A DNA stretch of 64,000 nt from Paraburkholderia ginsengiterrae. GTDB lineage: Bacteria > Pseudomonadota > Gammaproteobacteria > Burkholderiales > Burkholderiaceae. This document shows, in pieces, positions 34,081 to 42,141 of the stretch (its first letter is position 1; the number at the start of each line of letters is the position of its first letter). A program made the translations under genes and the position numbers. The stretch spans positions 1-64,000 of the forward strand of contig NZ_LXKA01000154.1 in assembly GCF_001645125.1 (NCBI RefSeq). Direction: 5' to 3'. Below the pieces are notes generated by a model. The model worked only from the letters and a program-made list of their open reading frames with translations. It had not been told where the DNA came from and searched no databases.

Positions 34081-37000
34081 ATGAATTTTCGCCCCATGTC
34101 GTGGCTGAGCACACTGTTGCCGGGCAACGGCGCGCAGGCGTCGAACGCCACGGTCGCCCAGCCACCGGCAGCCAGGGCACCCGGCGGTCCCGCTCCCGAC
34201 ACACCGCTCGGCGGCCTCGCGAAGGTGGCGGACAAGGCCGCGCACAATCCCGCCACCCGCCTCTTTCGCACGAGCACGACCACGGTCACCAAGCTCGAAT
34301 CGACGAAGACATCTTCTGGAGGCCTGAAGAATCCGCTCGCCGACGCCTCGCTGCCGCGCCCGCCCCGTCGGCAACCTGTCGCCGAACCCGCGCCGCCGAC
34401 ACGCGACGAGGTGCGCATGGGCGTTCAGGGCAGCCGCCTCGGCGGCGGCTCGGTGCAACGCGCGAGCGGGCATCTGGTGACAGGCGGCACGGCCAGCCGG
34501 AGCGCGCCGGTGCCCAAGTTCATGAGTCCGCGTGCGATCAGATCGTTTCTGAGCCGCACCCGGCAGCGCACGCTGCATGCCGAGGCTCGTTCGTGGGCCG
34601 ACGACCTGGATCGGCACTTCGAAACGCCGACGCTCGCGGTTAGCGCGCTGTTCCCGGCCCCCGCGAGCAGCGACCCCAAGGTGGCCGCGGCCCATGGCGA
34701 CGCGCTCAACGCGCTGCTCGACGGTTTGACCCAGCGCCGTCAACGCCCAGCGCAGGCCGATGCAGCGCTCCCCAAGATGGTCGAACGCCTGCCGCACGAT
34801 TGCGTGATGCCGCTGGCGACCGCCCTCGCGCGAACCAGCGGAGGCGACGCGCGAACCGCCGCCCGCATCCTCGCCCGCCTGCAGGAGCCGCTCGACATCG
34901 ACGACGCGCGCATCAGCGTGCCGGACGAGGCGACCGAGCAGCAAGCGTGGCAATGCGCGCAGGATCTCGCGCACACCCGTTGCGCGGCGCTCGACGGGCT
35001 GCTGCGCCTGCAATACGGCGCGGCGCAGGCCGATGCCGAGCGCGGCAACGGCAAGGCGGCGCGGCTCGTGGTCTATCTGCAGGCCGGCCACAAACTGCGC
35101 ACATTGGAGAAGAATCTTGGCGCGACGCCGGCCGCGCTGAATCCGGACCGCACGCGCGACCGCCTGCTCGGCGACACGCGCGCGCGGCAAGCCGTGCTCG
35201 CGCTGAGCGCCGCCCGGCAGTTGCCCGGCGCGCCGGCAAACGCACATGACATCGGCACGTGTTCGCCGGAACAGGTCACCGCTTACCGCACATGGCAATG
35301 GGGCTTCGACGAAAGCGGCCGCGGTTCGCCGCTGGACAAGGCCTCGCGCACGCTCTACGAGAGCGGCACGACGTGGGTCGAACTGGGCGCAAAGCGGCAG
35401 GCGCTAAAAGATCGCGCGATGGGTTCGATCGACGGCGCCCCGCCCGCGCAACGCATGTCCCGCGCGAAGGCGCGAGTGGCGCTCGCCGCGCATGACGTGC
35501 CGCGCGCTTTCAGCAGGCAGCGCACCCCCTACCGCGCGATGCCGAACATGCTCGGCGCCGACGTGCCGTTCTTCGACACGCTGCGCGGCCAGTACGACAC
35601 CGCGCTGATCGACGTGCGCACCAACCTGCTGGACTACAGCCGCCAGCAGATGCCACACGCGACGAACCCGGCCGCGTTGATGAACATGGCGCTCAACGCC
35701 GGCCGTCTCGAGACATGGAGCACCGCGCGCCCCGATGTCCCAACCGATGCCGCGCCGCGCGAATTGCAGAAGCGCCGCCCGGAATCGTTCAACATCGGCC
35801 GGCGCGAAGCGCAGCGGATGTGGCGCGACGCCCGCGATCAGGTTGCCGGCATGCGCACGCCCGCGAACGACGCACTCATCCAGCAGACCCTGGATCTGTT
35901 CGATAGCCGCGAGCGGCGCGACGCGTTCGTCAAGGAGATGACCCACGGCGCGCCCAGCGACGCCGCCAAATCCGGCTTCACGCTCGCCGCACTCGAACGC
36001 TGGACCACGGCGAGCGGCATGCTGCAGGACGATCCCGCGCTTGCCACGCAACTGCGCGAGAAGATCGACGCGGCGCGCAAGCTGACCACCCAACCCGGCA
36101 TCGCGTCGCTCGAACGCATCTCGACGGAGAACCTGCGCGACCAGCAGCACGACCTGATGAAGCAGAACGTCCTCGGCACGATCTATACGTCGTACGACGG
36201 CGGCATGCTCGGCCTCGACATGAACCTGTGGGGCAATCTGCCCGCAAAAATCCGCCTGACCTCGGTGGGCCCGATCCTCGCGGCCATGGGCGGCCGCGAC
36301 GCCGTCTATGCGGTCGGCACCGCGTATGACGGCGGCCAGATGCAGTTCGGCACGCGCAACCGGGTCAATACGTCGCTCGGGGCGCAAGGCTTTCTCGGCG
36401 TGGGCGGCGAGCTCGGCAAAGTGAAAGGCATCGCCGGCGCGGTGGCCTCGGCCTCGGTGAACGGCGCGGTATCGCGCGAAGACACCGTCGTGCTGCGCGC
36501 GCATCGCGCGTCAGCCACGCGCCTTGGCCACACGCCCGACGCCAACCAATGGCGCGACGACAGCGGCGAGATGATCGACGCCTATTGGGACGCCATCGAG
36601 CAATCCGCGTCGCCCGAGGGCTTCATGCAGAAGCTCGCGGAATTGACGGCGGATAATCCGCGCATCTCGCTCTCTTCGCAGTCCTACGGCGCCACGACCA
36701 TCACGGCGACCCCGACCGCCGGCGTGGCGGTGCGCGCCAATGTGGACGACAGCCCGACCGCGCCAAACCGCGTTGGCCTCTACGTCAACGCGGGGCTGAA
36801 CACCACCCTGTTCGCGGGCGGCAATCGCACCGAGTCGGGCGAATTCACCAATGTCGTCGACTCGACCGTTTTCCAGAACACGGTCACCGCAGGCGCCGGC
36901 GCGCAATTTGCGCCGCGGTTGATCCAGAACGGTGACGGTCATGGCGACGTCAAATCGGTCAGCGCACCCAGCAAGACGCTCGCCGCCGCGTCGACGGAAT

Positions 37001-37617
37001 TCGCGCGCGCCGGCCGGTCCGGTTTCATCTATCTGACGCGCGACAGTCGAGGCTTCGTGCCCGAATTCATGCTGCGCGACGTGATGTACCGCAACGCGGA
37101 CGACTGGCGTCACGCGATTCGCGGCAATCCTGCGTGGGTCGACGGCGTGGGAGCGCAGCGGCTCGAACAGGTGATCGAACAGGCACAGGACGAAGCGTCC
37201 GGCGAATTTGCCTTCGGCGAGCGCTGGATCATCAAGGAAGAGCGCGTGCCGAAACTCAACCACTATCTCACGCTCAGCAATCAGCTCAATGAGCAACGCG
37301 GCAACGCGCCGAGCCGTCGCGAGCGTGCCGCGATCGACGCTAAGCTGCTCGCGCTCGAAACCAAAATACACGACGAACTGAACGACCCGCATGCGTGGCG
37401 GCCGCTGGGTTTGTATGGCTTGCGCGAGACGACGCGCAGCAGCTCGCAGGGGTGGAAGTATGGCGTGCGTGCGTCGCATGAACAAACGCAGAGCGGTGTC
37501 GGACTGACGATGTGGGCGCCGGTTACGCCACGTCCTGCGGTGTCTACCGGCTCCAGTGCAACACCGGCGGCGCCACCGATTGCACCAGGAAGCCCCACGC
37601 CGGGCGCAATCGTATAA
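34081..37617 (+). CDS. Large candidate type III effector, beta-rich C-terminal half
   Basis: A 1178-residue protein that I do not assign to a named effector family. Residues 1-180 are Pro/Ser/Thr/Ala-rich and disordered, with a possible T3SS signal. The middle is helical (many ALxxL and RxxA stretches). From about residue 700 to 990 it changes to alternating beta segments (LGTIYTSYDGGMLGLDMNLWG, then VGLYVNAGLNTTLFAGG), reminiscent of a barrel; a helical tail follows. ATG 34081 has GGAGAACAGG upstream. It lies inside the hrp island. AvrE-type effectors also combine a disordered start with a channel-forming barrel, but I see no clear sequence match. No PIP box was found just upstream. Confidence 0.55.
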   Translation: MNFRPMSWLSTLLPGNGAQASNATVAQPPAARAPGGPAPDTPLGGLAKVADKAAHNPATRLFRTSTTTVTKLESTKTSSGGLKNPLADASLPRPPRRQPVAEPAPPTRDEVRMGVQGSRLGGGSVQRASGHLVTGGTASRSAPVPKFMSPRAIRSFLSRTRQRTLHAEARSWADDLDRHFETPTLAVSALFPAPASSDPKVAAAHGDALNALLDGLTQRRQRPAQADAALPKMVERLPHDCVMPLATALARTSGGDARTAARILARLQEPLDIDDARISVPDEATEQQAWQCAQDLAHTRCAALDGLLRLQYGAAQADAERGNGKAARLVVYLQAGHKLRTLEKNLGATPAALNPDRTRDRLLGDTRARQAVLALSAARQLPGAPANAHDIGTCSPEQVTAYRTWQWGFDESGRGSPLDKASRTLYESGTTWVELGAKRQALKDRAMGSIDGAPPAQRMSRAKARVALAAHDVPRAFSRQRTPYRAMPNMLGADVPFFDTLRGQYDTALIDVRTNLLDYSRQQMPHATNPAALMNMALNAGRLETWSTARPDVPTDAAPRELQKRRPESFNIGRREAQRMWRDARDQVAGMRTPANDALIQQTLDLFDSRERRDAFVKEMTHGAPSDAAKSGFTLAALERWTTASGMLQDDPALATQLREKIDAARKLTTQPGIASLERISTENLRDQQHDLMKQNVLGTIYTSYDGGMLGLDMNLWGNLPAKIRLTSVGPILAAMGGRDAVYAVGTAYDGGQMQFGTRNRVNTSLGAQGFLGVGGELGKVKGIAGAVASASVNGAVSREDTVVLRAHRASATRLGHTPDANQWRDDSGEMIDAYWDAIEQSASPEGFMQKLAELTADNPRISLSSQSYGATTITATPTAGVAVRANVDDSPTAPNRVGLYVNAGLNTTLFAGGNRTESGEFTNVVDSTVFQNTVTAGAGAQFAPRLIQNGDGHGDVKSVSAPSKTLAAASTEFARAGRSGFIYLTRDSRGFVPEFMLRDVMYRNADDWRHAIRGNPAWVDGVGAQRLEQVIEQAQDEASGEFAFGERWIIKEERVPKLNHYLTLSNQLNEQRGNAPSRRERAAIDAKLLALETKIHDELNDPHAWRPLGLYGLRETTRSSSQGWKYGVRASHEQTQSGVGLTMWAPVTPRPAVSTGSSATPAAPPIAPGSPTPGAIV

Positions 37618-37627
37618 AGACGCCACG

Positions 37628-38527
37628 ATGACCGAACTGCTCGCAAGGCCGCCTGATGCGTTCACACTGAATTCGGCGCCGCTCGGTGTGGGCCGCACTT
37701 CCGAAGTGTTCGTGTGGTCGCCGGGTTGGGTCGTGAAGCTCTTCCATGCGGGTTATCCGCTGCGGCAGATCGAACGGGAGGCGAGCATCGCCAGAAGCCT
37801 GAGCGATGCAAGCTGTTGTGACGCAACGGCGTTTCGTGTCCCGGCCACGGGCGGCATCGTCGCCGTTGCGGGACGTTACGGATTACTTTATCAGCATGCC
37901 GAAGGACACCCGCTCGTCGACGCGTTGCGTCGCACGGGATGTGCGTCGCCGCTCACGCGCAGCGGTGAACGGCTGGCAGAACTTCACCGCGCGGTGCATC
38001 GCGTCCACGCTGGCCCGCACGCGCGCTTGCAGCGCCTGCCTCATCAGCACGCGACGCTGCGCGAGTCGATCGAGGCGGCACCAGACTTGCCTCCTCGCTT
38101 GCGCGCTGCGGCGCTGCGGGCACTGGATGCGCTCGACTTACCCGAGGCAGACGAAACGCGCCTATGCCACGGTGATTTCCATCCGGCCAATGTTCTCCTG
38201 TGTGGCGAGGGAACCGTCTCACTGATCGACTGGATGGCGGCAGAACGCGGCCGCCCAACCGGCGACGTCGCCAGAACGTGCGTCCTGCTCAGATTCGGAC
38301 GCACGTCCGCCGCCCACGTGATCACAGCGCGCGAGGAAGCGGCGCGTCGCGAAGTACATGACGCGTACCTGAAGCGTTATTTCGAGCTTGCCCTCTGGTC
38401 CGACGGCCCCGCCCGGCTGGGGCGCTGGATCCCGCTAGCGGCAGCGGCGCGTCTGAACGAAGGAATAGGCAACGCCGAGCGGGCGGCATTACTGCCGCTA
38501 GTGGAACAACTGATCTCCGAGGAGTAA
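37628..38527 (+). CDS. APH/choline-kinase-family phosphotransferase
   Basis: A 299-residue kinase-fold protein. The glycine-poor N-lobe (GVGRTSEVFVW, VVKLFHAGYP with the ATP-binding Lys) leads to the catalytic Brenner motif CHGDFHPANVLL and the metal Asp in LIDWMAAERGRPTGDVART. Such enzymes phosphorylate aminoglycosides, choline, homoserine or other small alcohols. It starts 10 bp after the large effector candidate, and its stop nearly touches the methyltransferase start, so all three are probably co-transcribed. I infer a small-molecule or resistance role; a kinase acting on a host molecule cannot be excluded. Confidence 0.85.
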   Translation: MTELLARPPDAFTLNSAPLGVGRTSEVFVWSPGWVVKLFHAGYPLRQIEREASIARSLSDASCCDATAFRVPATGGIVAVAGRYGLLYQHAEGHPLVDALRRTGCASPLTRSGERLAELHRAVHRVHAGPHARLQRLPHQHATLRESIEAAPDLPPRLRAAALRALDALDLPEADETRLCHGDFHPANVLLCGEGTVSLIDWMAAERGRPTGDVARTCVLLRFGRTSAAHVITAREEAARREVHDAYLKRYFELALWSDGPARLGRWIPLAAAARLNEGIGNAERAALLPLVEQLISEE

Positions 38528-38530
38528 CCC

Positions 38531-39310
38531 GTGTCCGAGACCGACATGCGCGATCAACCGCGCCTTCAAACTATCGCCACGCCATCGGAGCGTGAAGGAA
38601 AGACGCACGCTGAGGACGACACCTCGACGCGCCACGCGGATCAACACGCGGTTGATCCACACGCCGCGTACTATGCGGCGCGCGCGCCGGAATACGACGT
38701 CTCCGTGGGCTACGGAACGCCTCTCGTGGAGAAGCATCTCGCGCCGTTGAAGGCTCAGCTTCAAAGCGCGCTCGACGGCCGCGATGCGCTCGAAATCGCC
38801 TGCGGAACCGGTTACTGGACGCACGCCGTGGCGGCCACGGCGCGTTCAGTACTGGCCACCGACCGGGACACCGCTTCGCTGGCGCTCGCGAGGACGAGAA
38901 TGGCCCCGAGCGCGCACGTGCGCTGCCAGCTCGCCGACGCCTATACGCTCGAAGGCGTGTCGGGCCAGTTCGACGCTGCCTACGCGCTGTTCTGGTGGTC
39001 CCACATGCCCCGGTCGAAAATAGCGGCCTTCCTTCGCACGCTGCACGGCAAACTCGCGCCCGGCGCGCGGGTCGTTTTTGCCGACCAGTTGCCGTACGGC
39101 TGGCACGGCAAGCGGCGCCTCGACGATGAAGGCAACCTGCTCGAGGAACGCACCCTGATCGACGGCACGCCGTTTGAAATCGTCAAGAATTTTCCGACCG
39201 AGACCGAGATCGCAAGCCTGCTGGCAGGCATTGCGCAACAGCCGGTCTATTCGACCGGAGCCGGCGGCCGCTGGTGGATGATCAGTTACCGGACCACCTC
39301 GAAGGCCTGA
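38531..39310 (+). CDS. Class I SAM-dependent methyltransferase
   Basis: A 259-residue methyltransferase with an N-terminal disordered stretch of about 40 residues. Motif I is ALEIACGTGYWT, motif II includes LATDRDTASL, and QLADAYTL and FDAAYALFWWSH follow. The GTG at 38531 is right behind GGAG and 3 bases after the kinase stop. The substrate is unknown; a small molecule is likely, given the kinase before it and the Rieske oxygenase that converges on it. The two 3' ends overlap by 25 bp, both coding. Confidence 0.88.
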   Translation: MSETDMRDQPRLQTIATPSEREGKTHAEDDTSTRHADQHAVDPHAAYYAARAPEYDVSVGYGTPLVEKHLAPLKAQLQSALDGRDALEIACGTGYWTHAVAATARSVLATDRDTASLALARTRMAPSAHVRCQLADAYTLEGVSGQFDAAYALFWWSHMPRSKIAAFLRTLHGKLAPGARVVFADQLPYGWHGKRRLDDEGNLLEERTLIDGTPFEIVKNFPTETEIASLLAGIAQQPVYSTGAGGRWWMISYRTTSKA

Positions 39311-40359
39311 ATCCCGGCGGTATCGCCCAGCGCGGTCTCGTCGGCGATCAGGCGTTCCATGATGCGCCGGGCGCGCACGGCGCCGGCGTCGATGGGCAAC
39401 ATGGCCGGGCGCAGCGACCAGAAATCGCGCCCGCCGATGGCCCGCTGCTGCGCTTCGAGCATCGGCAGATCCTCGTCGCGAAACGGCTTCATCAACCCTT
39501 CGACCGAGTATTGCACCAGCGCGGCGCCCTCTTCACCCATCTCGCGCGGCAGGCCGAACGCGAAGAAATAGTGGGTACGGGTAGCCGTTTCCGGCGTCAG
39601 CCAATGCGCGGACATGCCCACGCGCGCCATTTCCGGCGGCGCGCCGGCTTCGCGCACGCTGACTGTGATCGTCAGCAAGCCAGGCGGTTGCCACCGCACG
39701 TCGAGTTCGCGATCCGCCGCCTTGCCGTCTGGCACCCCGAACGCCTGCCCGACAAACGGCCGGAGCATTTCGCCCTGCATGATGCGGCGCACCCGCACGG
39801 TGTCGCCCTCGCTGGCGGATTGCACGGTGCCGCGCGCCATCATGTCGCTGCCAAGCGTATCGGGATGCAGGTACTGAAAATGGCTGAGGTCGAGCAGGTT
39901 GTCGGCGCTCAACTGATAGTTCGCCTGCGTCAGGAGATACCCTTCGCTCGTGACATTGCGCTCCGGATCCAGAAAGTCGAAGTCGGGCAGCGGCACTCTG
40001 TCCGCCTGCTGCGCCTCCCCCATCCAGATCCAGATCGCGCCGTAACGTTCGCGCGTCGGATAGCACCGTGCGCGCGCGCCGGCGGGAACTCGTCCATCGC
40101 CGTGCGGATTCAGCACACAGGTGCCCGCCGCGCCAAAACGCAGGCCGTGATACGGACACTCGAGCGCGCCGTCGATCAGCCGTCCGCGCGACAGAGGCGC
40201 AAAGCGATGCGGGCAGCGGTCTTCGAGCGCGACGACCGTTCCGCCCGGCTCGCGATAGAACACGAGCGGCCGGTCGAGCAAGGTGCGCGCAAACGGCGCG
40301 TCGGCGACGACCTCGCGGCTGAATGCAGCGACATACCAGGCGCTGGATAGAAACGGCAT
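39286..40359 (-). CDS. Rieske oxygenase, vanillate O-demethylase (VanA)-like
   Basis: A 357-residue terminal oxygenase. The Rieske [2Fe-2S] ligands are CPHRFAP and CPYHGL; the mononuclear iron site is the Asp/His set in NLLDLSHFQYLH. VanA-like enzymes demethylate or hydroxylate aromatic acids and need a reductase, not seen nearby. ATG 40359 has CGGAG at good spacing. It is divergent from hrpG and convergent with the methyltransferase. Its link to the hrp island is positional only; no PIP box was found in front of it. Confidence 0.88.
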   Translation of the reverse strand: MPFLSSAWYVAAFSREVVADAPFARTLLDRPLVFYREPGGTVVALEDRCPHRFAPLSRGRLIDGALECPYHGLRFGAAGTCVLNPHGDGRVPAGARARCYPTRERYGAIWIWMGEAQQADRVPLPDFDFLDPERNVTSEGYLLTQANYQLSADNLLDLSHFQYLHPDTLGSDMMARGTVQSASEGDTVRVRRIMQGEMLRPFVGQAFGVPDGKAADRELDVRWQPPGLLTITVSVREAGAPPEMARVGMSAHWLTPETATRTHYFFAFGLPREMGEEGAALVQYSVEGLMKPFRDEDLPMLEAQQRAIGGRDFWSLRPAMLPIDAGAVRARRIMERLIADETALGDTAGIQAFEVVR

Positions 40360-40997
40360 TGGATGAACTCCGAGGCGAATAGCGGTGCGGCCCGATAAAT
40401 GAGGTGCATATCTGACGCACCTGCGGGCCGCGTGCAGCTTCAATGCTAAGCAAGCCGTATCGCAATACGCTCAACAATCCTCACGCGCATCCGGATTCAC
40501 GCCATTTCCCAAATAGAGCCAATCCAGGTGCAATAAACGACATACAGATCACCAATGCAATGCGGCCTGATGTTTTAAAAAGCGAACTTGTATCAACCGA
40601 CTTCTATTCATACGTCCGACAAAAGCTCAATTAGCTTAATTTTTACTTTCAATTCTGAAAGGTTTCTTGCCACAGGCTTGATAGGACAGGCCTTTCACCG
40701 TGATCCGGTCGAATCGACTGAAAGATTCGGCAAGGATGAAAAAAATACCCAATCCGTATCAGCCTGCTAATTCACCGCTAAATGCCGATAAGTTGTTCGC
40801 AAAATGCGATCCACAATTTGCGCAAATGTAACCGACTATATTTTCCGTAAATCGATGCGATTTAAATGAAACAAACCGTTACACCCTTGATCCATCTGTC
40901 GCTCTACTGTTCGATCACTCGCAGCGAAATCCCACCGCCAGGCCGTGGTTCCCGTCGCGTACGAGTCTGTCGTGCGCCAGGACCACTCGGAGGAAAA
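40360..40997 (+). promoter_or_regulatory. Long AT-rich region upstream of hrpG
   Basis: A 638-bp gap between the divergent Rieske and hrpG genes. About 40480-40870 is strongly AT-rich compared with the genes around it. Small open frames here (40443-40634, 40588-40770) have no ribosome site and look non-coding. The length suggests complex control of hrpG. I could not identify specific operators. Confidence 0.45.
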
Positions 40998-42035
40998 ATG
41001 AAACTTGCAGTAATGACCCGGAGCGGGACGCTTTTCAGGTTGATCTGTCAGTGTTTCGAAGCTGACGGAGCGATTTGCCGGCAGTTCGACGACGACGTTG
41101 CGCTCGCGCGCTCGGTATATCGAGAGGAATACAGCGCGATCCTGATCGATGCGGACACTGGAATGAATCCGCTGCGCCCGGTGCTGGCACGGCGCGCCTG
41201 TTACGCCGACCGCCGCGCTCCGCTGATCGTCGTGGGCGCCCGCGACGACCGCGCCGACATCGCCCATCTGTTCGATGCAGGCGCCGACGATGTCGTGCTG
41301 TCGCCGGTCGACTCGCGCGAACTGGTACTGCGTGTGCATCTGGCCTTGCGGCGCTTCCAGCCGGCGCCGGCCGCCGAAGCCGACGACCGGCTCGAGTGCG
41401 GCGCGTACCGGCTCGAGCGCCGCACCTGCGAAGTGCTCGTCGACGGCGAGCCGGTACGGCTGACCTCGCGCGAATTCGCTATTGCGTGGCTGCTGTTCTC
41501 GCGTTCCGGCGAATACGTGAGCCGCCGTCAGATTGCGGGCGCGGTATGGAGCAGTTCCGAGGATATTGTCGGACGCACGCTCGAACAGCACATCTACAAG
41601 CTGCGCAAGAAACTCGATCTGAACGGCGCTCATGGCGTGCATCTGCGGACCATGTATGCGCATGGCTACCGCATCGAAACGGTGACGGTGCCCGTCGAGC
41701 TCGCCAGACCCATGCTTGCGCCGGAGCCGTTGTCGGCAACGGCCGGCGCGGACACGGAGATCGCCCGCGTCGAAGCGGCGCCGACCTTTGCGATGTTGAG
41801 CGCCATGCCATCGCAAGCCGCGCCGGTCGCCAAACGCGAGCAGGCGCCGCGCTGTGCGTTGCGAGAGACGCCGCACGCCGAAATCCATCCGGCCGACAGC
41901 GAAACCGCGCTGAATGCGCCGTACTGGTCCAACCCGGCGACCGAGCCCGCCTTCCCTGCCTGCGGCTCCACTGCGCCGCAAGCCTTGGTCGCGTTGTGGG
42001 CGGCGGGACGTGTATCACGCGGCCGCGGCGGCTAG
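40998..42035 (+). CDS. hrpG: HrpG-like OmpR-family regulator
   Basis: A 345-residue response regulator at the hrp locus. Residues 1-115 form a receiver domain with Asp in ILIDADTG, but the usual N-terminal acidic pair is replaced (LAVMTRSG) and the conserved Lys is missing (VLSPVDSREL), so the domain looks degenerate. Residues about 130-230 are a winged helix: RLTSREFAIAWLLFSRSG, RTLEQHIYKLRKKL and RTMYAHGYRIE. A long Ala/Pro-rich tail follows. In Ralstonia and Xanthomonas, HrpG of this class activates hrpB/hrpX. ATG 40998 has an excellent GGAGGA site. The upstream in-frame extension is unlikely. Confidence 0.85.
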   Translation: MKLAVMTRSGTLFRLICQCFEADGAICRQFDDDVALARSVYREEYSAILIDADTGMNPLRPVLARRACYADRRAPLIVVGARDDRADIAHLFDAGADDVVLSPVDSRELVLRVHLALRRFQPAPAAEADDRLECGAYRLERRTCEVLVDGEPVRLTSREFAIAWLLFSRSGEYVSRRQIAGAVWSSSEDIVGRTLEQHIYKLRKKLDLNGAHGVHLRTMYAHGYRIETVTVPVELARPMLAPEPLSATAGADTEIARVEAAPTFAMLSAMPSQAAPVAKREQAPRCALRETPHAEIHPADSETALNAPYWSNPATEPAFPACGSTAPQALVALWAAGRVSRGRGG

Positions 42036-42141
42036 ACGCAACACGGGCACTAGCGGCGAAATGCGCGCCGCCGATGGGTGCGGTGACCGAACGATCGCCG
42101 CACCACGGATGGCACGACGGGCGGCACGGCGCATCGCACGC

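Noticed and set aside
40443-40770. Two small frames upstream of hrpG
   Set aside because: Lie in AT-rich promoter DNA, overlap each other, no ribosome sites.
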